Source: Nematostella vectensis
Lineage: Eukaryota > Cnidaria > Anthozoa > Actiniaria > Edwardsiidae
Assembly: GCF_932526225.1 (NCBI RefSeq)
Contig: NC_064041.1
Location: 2,056,699-2,120,698, forward strand
Direction of reading: 5' to 3'
DNA: 64,000 nt
Shown: positions 1 to 64,000 of the stretch, in pieces
Position numbering within the stretch: the stretch's first letter is position 1
Layout of the letters: each line of letters begins with the position of its first letter
The notes under the pieces: generated by a model
What the model saw: the letters and a program-made list of their open reading frames with translations, nothing else
Told to the model about the DNA's origin: nothing
Database searches by the model: none
Made by a program: the position numbers and the translations under genes

Positions 1-251
1 GTTGCTGAAAACAAAGCAATAGAGTGAAGATAGCGTGGCGGTTACACCAGGAATTCCAGCAATATGCTTTTAATATAAAATAAATTAAAAAATTGTAACA
101 TATACTCTGAATTTACAATTTGTATGGGGTCTGAAGTAATCATACAAAAAATATTAGAAGAATTAGTGTGTTAAATACAAAGTTCTGAAGTCGGCAAAGC
201 TGCGCTCCCTAGATCCTAGAAAATAAAAAAGCCGATGGATTTCTTACGGAC
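1..251 (-). other. Start of intron 45
   Basis: Intron following exon 45; no further exon recognised before the window edge. Confidence 0.5.
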
Positions 252-63197
<62,946 letters not shown>

Positions 63198-64000
63198 TAT
63201 TCTTGCTTATTTACGTCGCGTTCTTTAGTTTAAAAAGGTGATGTTGACATCATGTTTCTGTTCGGCAGAAATTTTCCGCCATTTTTCGATTCAAGAAAGC
63301 AAGGAGCATGCGTGACACCGACCGCTGACCACTTTCTGGACAAACGTAGCAAATGAAACAAGTAAATAAATCATACAAGAGAGAAGAAAGAAGGGAAAAA
63401 AGCACATTCTAAAGTAGTTTTGATAAATAGATCCATGAATACCTTTGCGCAAGATGTTGGCTTTTCAGTTCAAATGTAGAATGTATGAGGCCTAGAATAT
63501 CATTAAAGAAAATGCTGCTTACGTGGTTGATGAAAAACGAATGTGTTTCTTGCTTTTTCAGATTTTTTTAAATTTGCTAAAAAAAGAAGTAGAAGTTGAT
63601 TCGCTAAGCAGATGATTGTGTGATGGTGTGACGGACGTCTTGGAGTTCCGTGCGCGCTATGCAATCTTTGTGTCACGCAAGGTCGGCTTTGAGATCAAAA
63701 GATCACGAAAATTAGTAAACCCGTGGATTGAAAAAAACTTCACGAAGGCTTTCATACACGGTAGAGAACTCACGGTTTACTCACGGTTATGACATAGCAA
63801 GAACATAAACAAGATACAGCGTACTTTACAGGGTTAAGTAAAAATTTTCACGCCAAGTTGCCTTAGAAGTGCCTTATCTGTATAGAATTGTTTGTGAGAA
63901 CGCGACAAGACATGAACATTTCAGCCGGAAAAAAATCTGCTAAATTGTGGCTATATACTGCAAGGAAATTACAAAAGATAAAATCGTCTCAGTTACGAAG
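63198..64000 (-). promoter_or_regulatory. 5' flank and probable 5' UTR/promoter of the centrosomal gene
   Basis: This is sequence upstream of the first ATG. An in-frame TAA at 63207-63209 shows that the reading frame does not extend further up. I see no convincing TATA box, CpG-dense block or other gene here. The transcription start cannot be fixed from sequence, and an untranslated first exon further right is possible. Confidence 0.4.

Overview
This is eukaryotic (metazoan) DNA. Nearly the whole window is one intron-rich gene on the minus strand, running from a start codon at 63197 leftwards past position 1. Splicing by GT-AG rules gives 45 in-frame coding exons (63197 down to 252) and 1,243 codons without a stop. 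The product is a CDK5RAP2/myomegalin (centrosomin-family) centrosome scaffold. Its first exons encode the CM1 motif that binds and activates gamma-tubulin ring complexes, and the rest is coiled coil. The C-terminus lies outside the window. The many short introns, the vertebrate-like N-terminus, a CR1/L2-type LINE with a 2A-like motif and relics of intronless class A GPCRs suggest an invertebrate, perhaps an anthozoan cnidarian. The species is an inference.

Layout in transcription order (right to left): 63198-64000 5' flank; 54933-63197 exons 1-12 with small introns, a nested pair of MITE-like elements and a foldback hairpin; 32190-54895 a minisatellite of about 580 copies of a 39-bp unit filling intron 12; 31175-31664 exons 13-14; 24078-31174 intron 14 with two GPCR relics on the plus strand and a damaged LINE on the minus strand; 18174-24077 exons 15-23, including an 18-nt micro-exon, with a 54-bp minisatellite and CAA/TAA microsatellites; 10920-18240 an array of about 105 copies of a ~70-bp unit derived from the 3' end of exon 23; 252-10617 exons 24-45 with several smaller arrays.

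The most unusual feature is where the tandem repeats sit. At least a dozen arrays lie at or just downstream of a 5' splice site of this gene. In four cases (exons 15, 19, 23, 29) the repeated unit contains a copy of the exon's own 3' end and the donor region. The exon 23 array carries about 100 donor-like sites. One array (exon 26) is instead built around the 3' splice site. These arrays, not exons, make up about half of the window.

No second intact protein-coding gene, RNA gene or CRISPR array was found. The long open frames in the 39-bp array exist on both strands because the unit is 13 codons long, and they are not called as genes.
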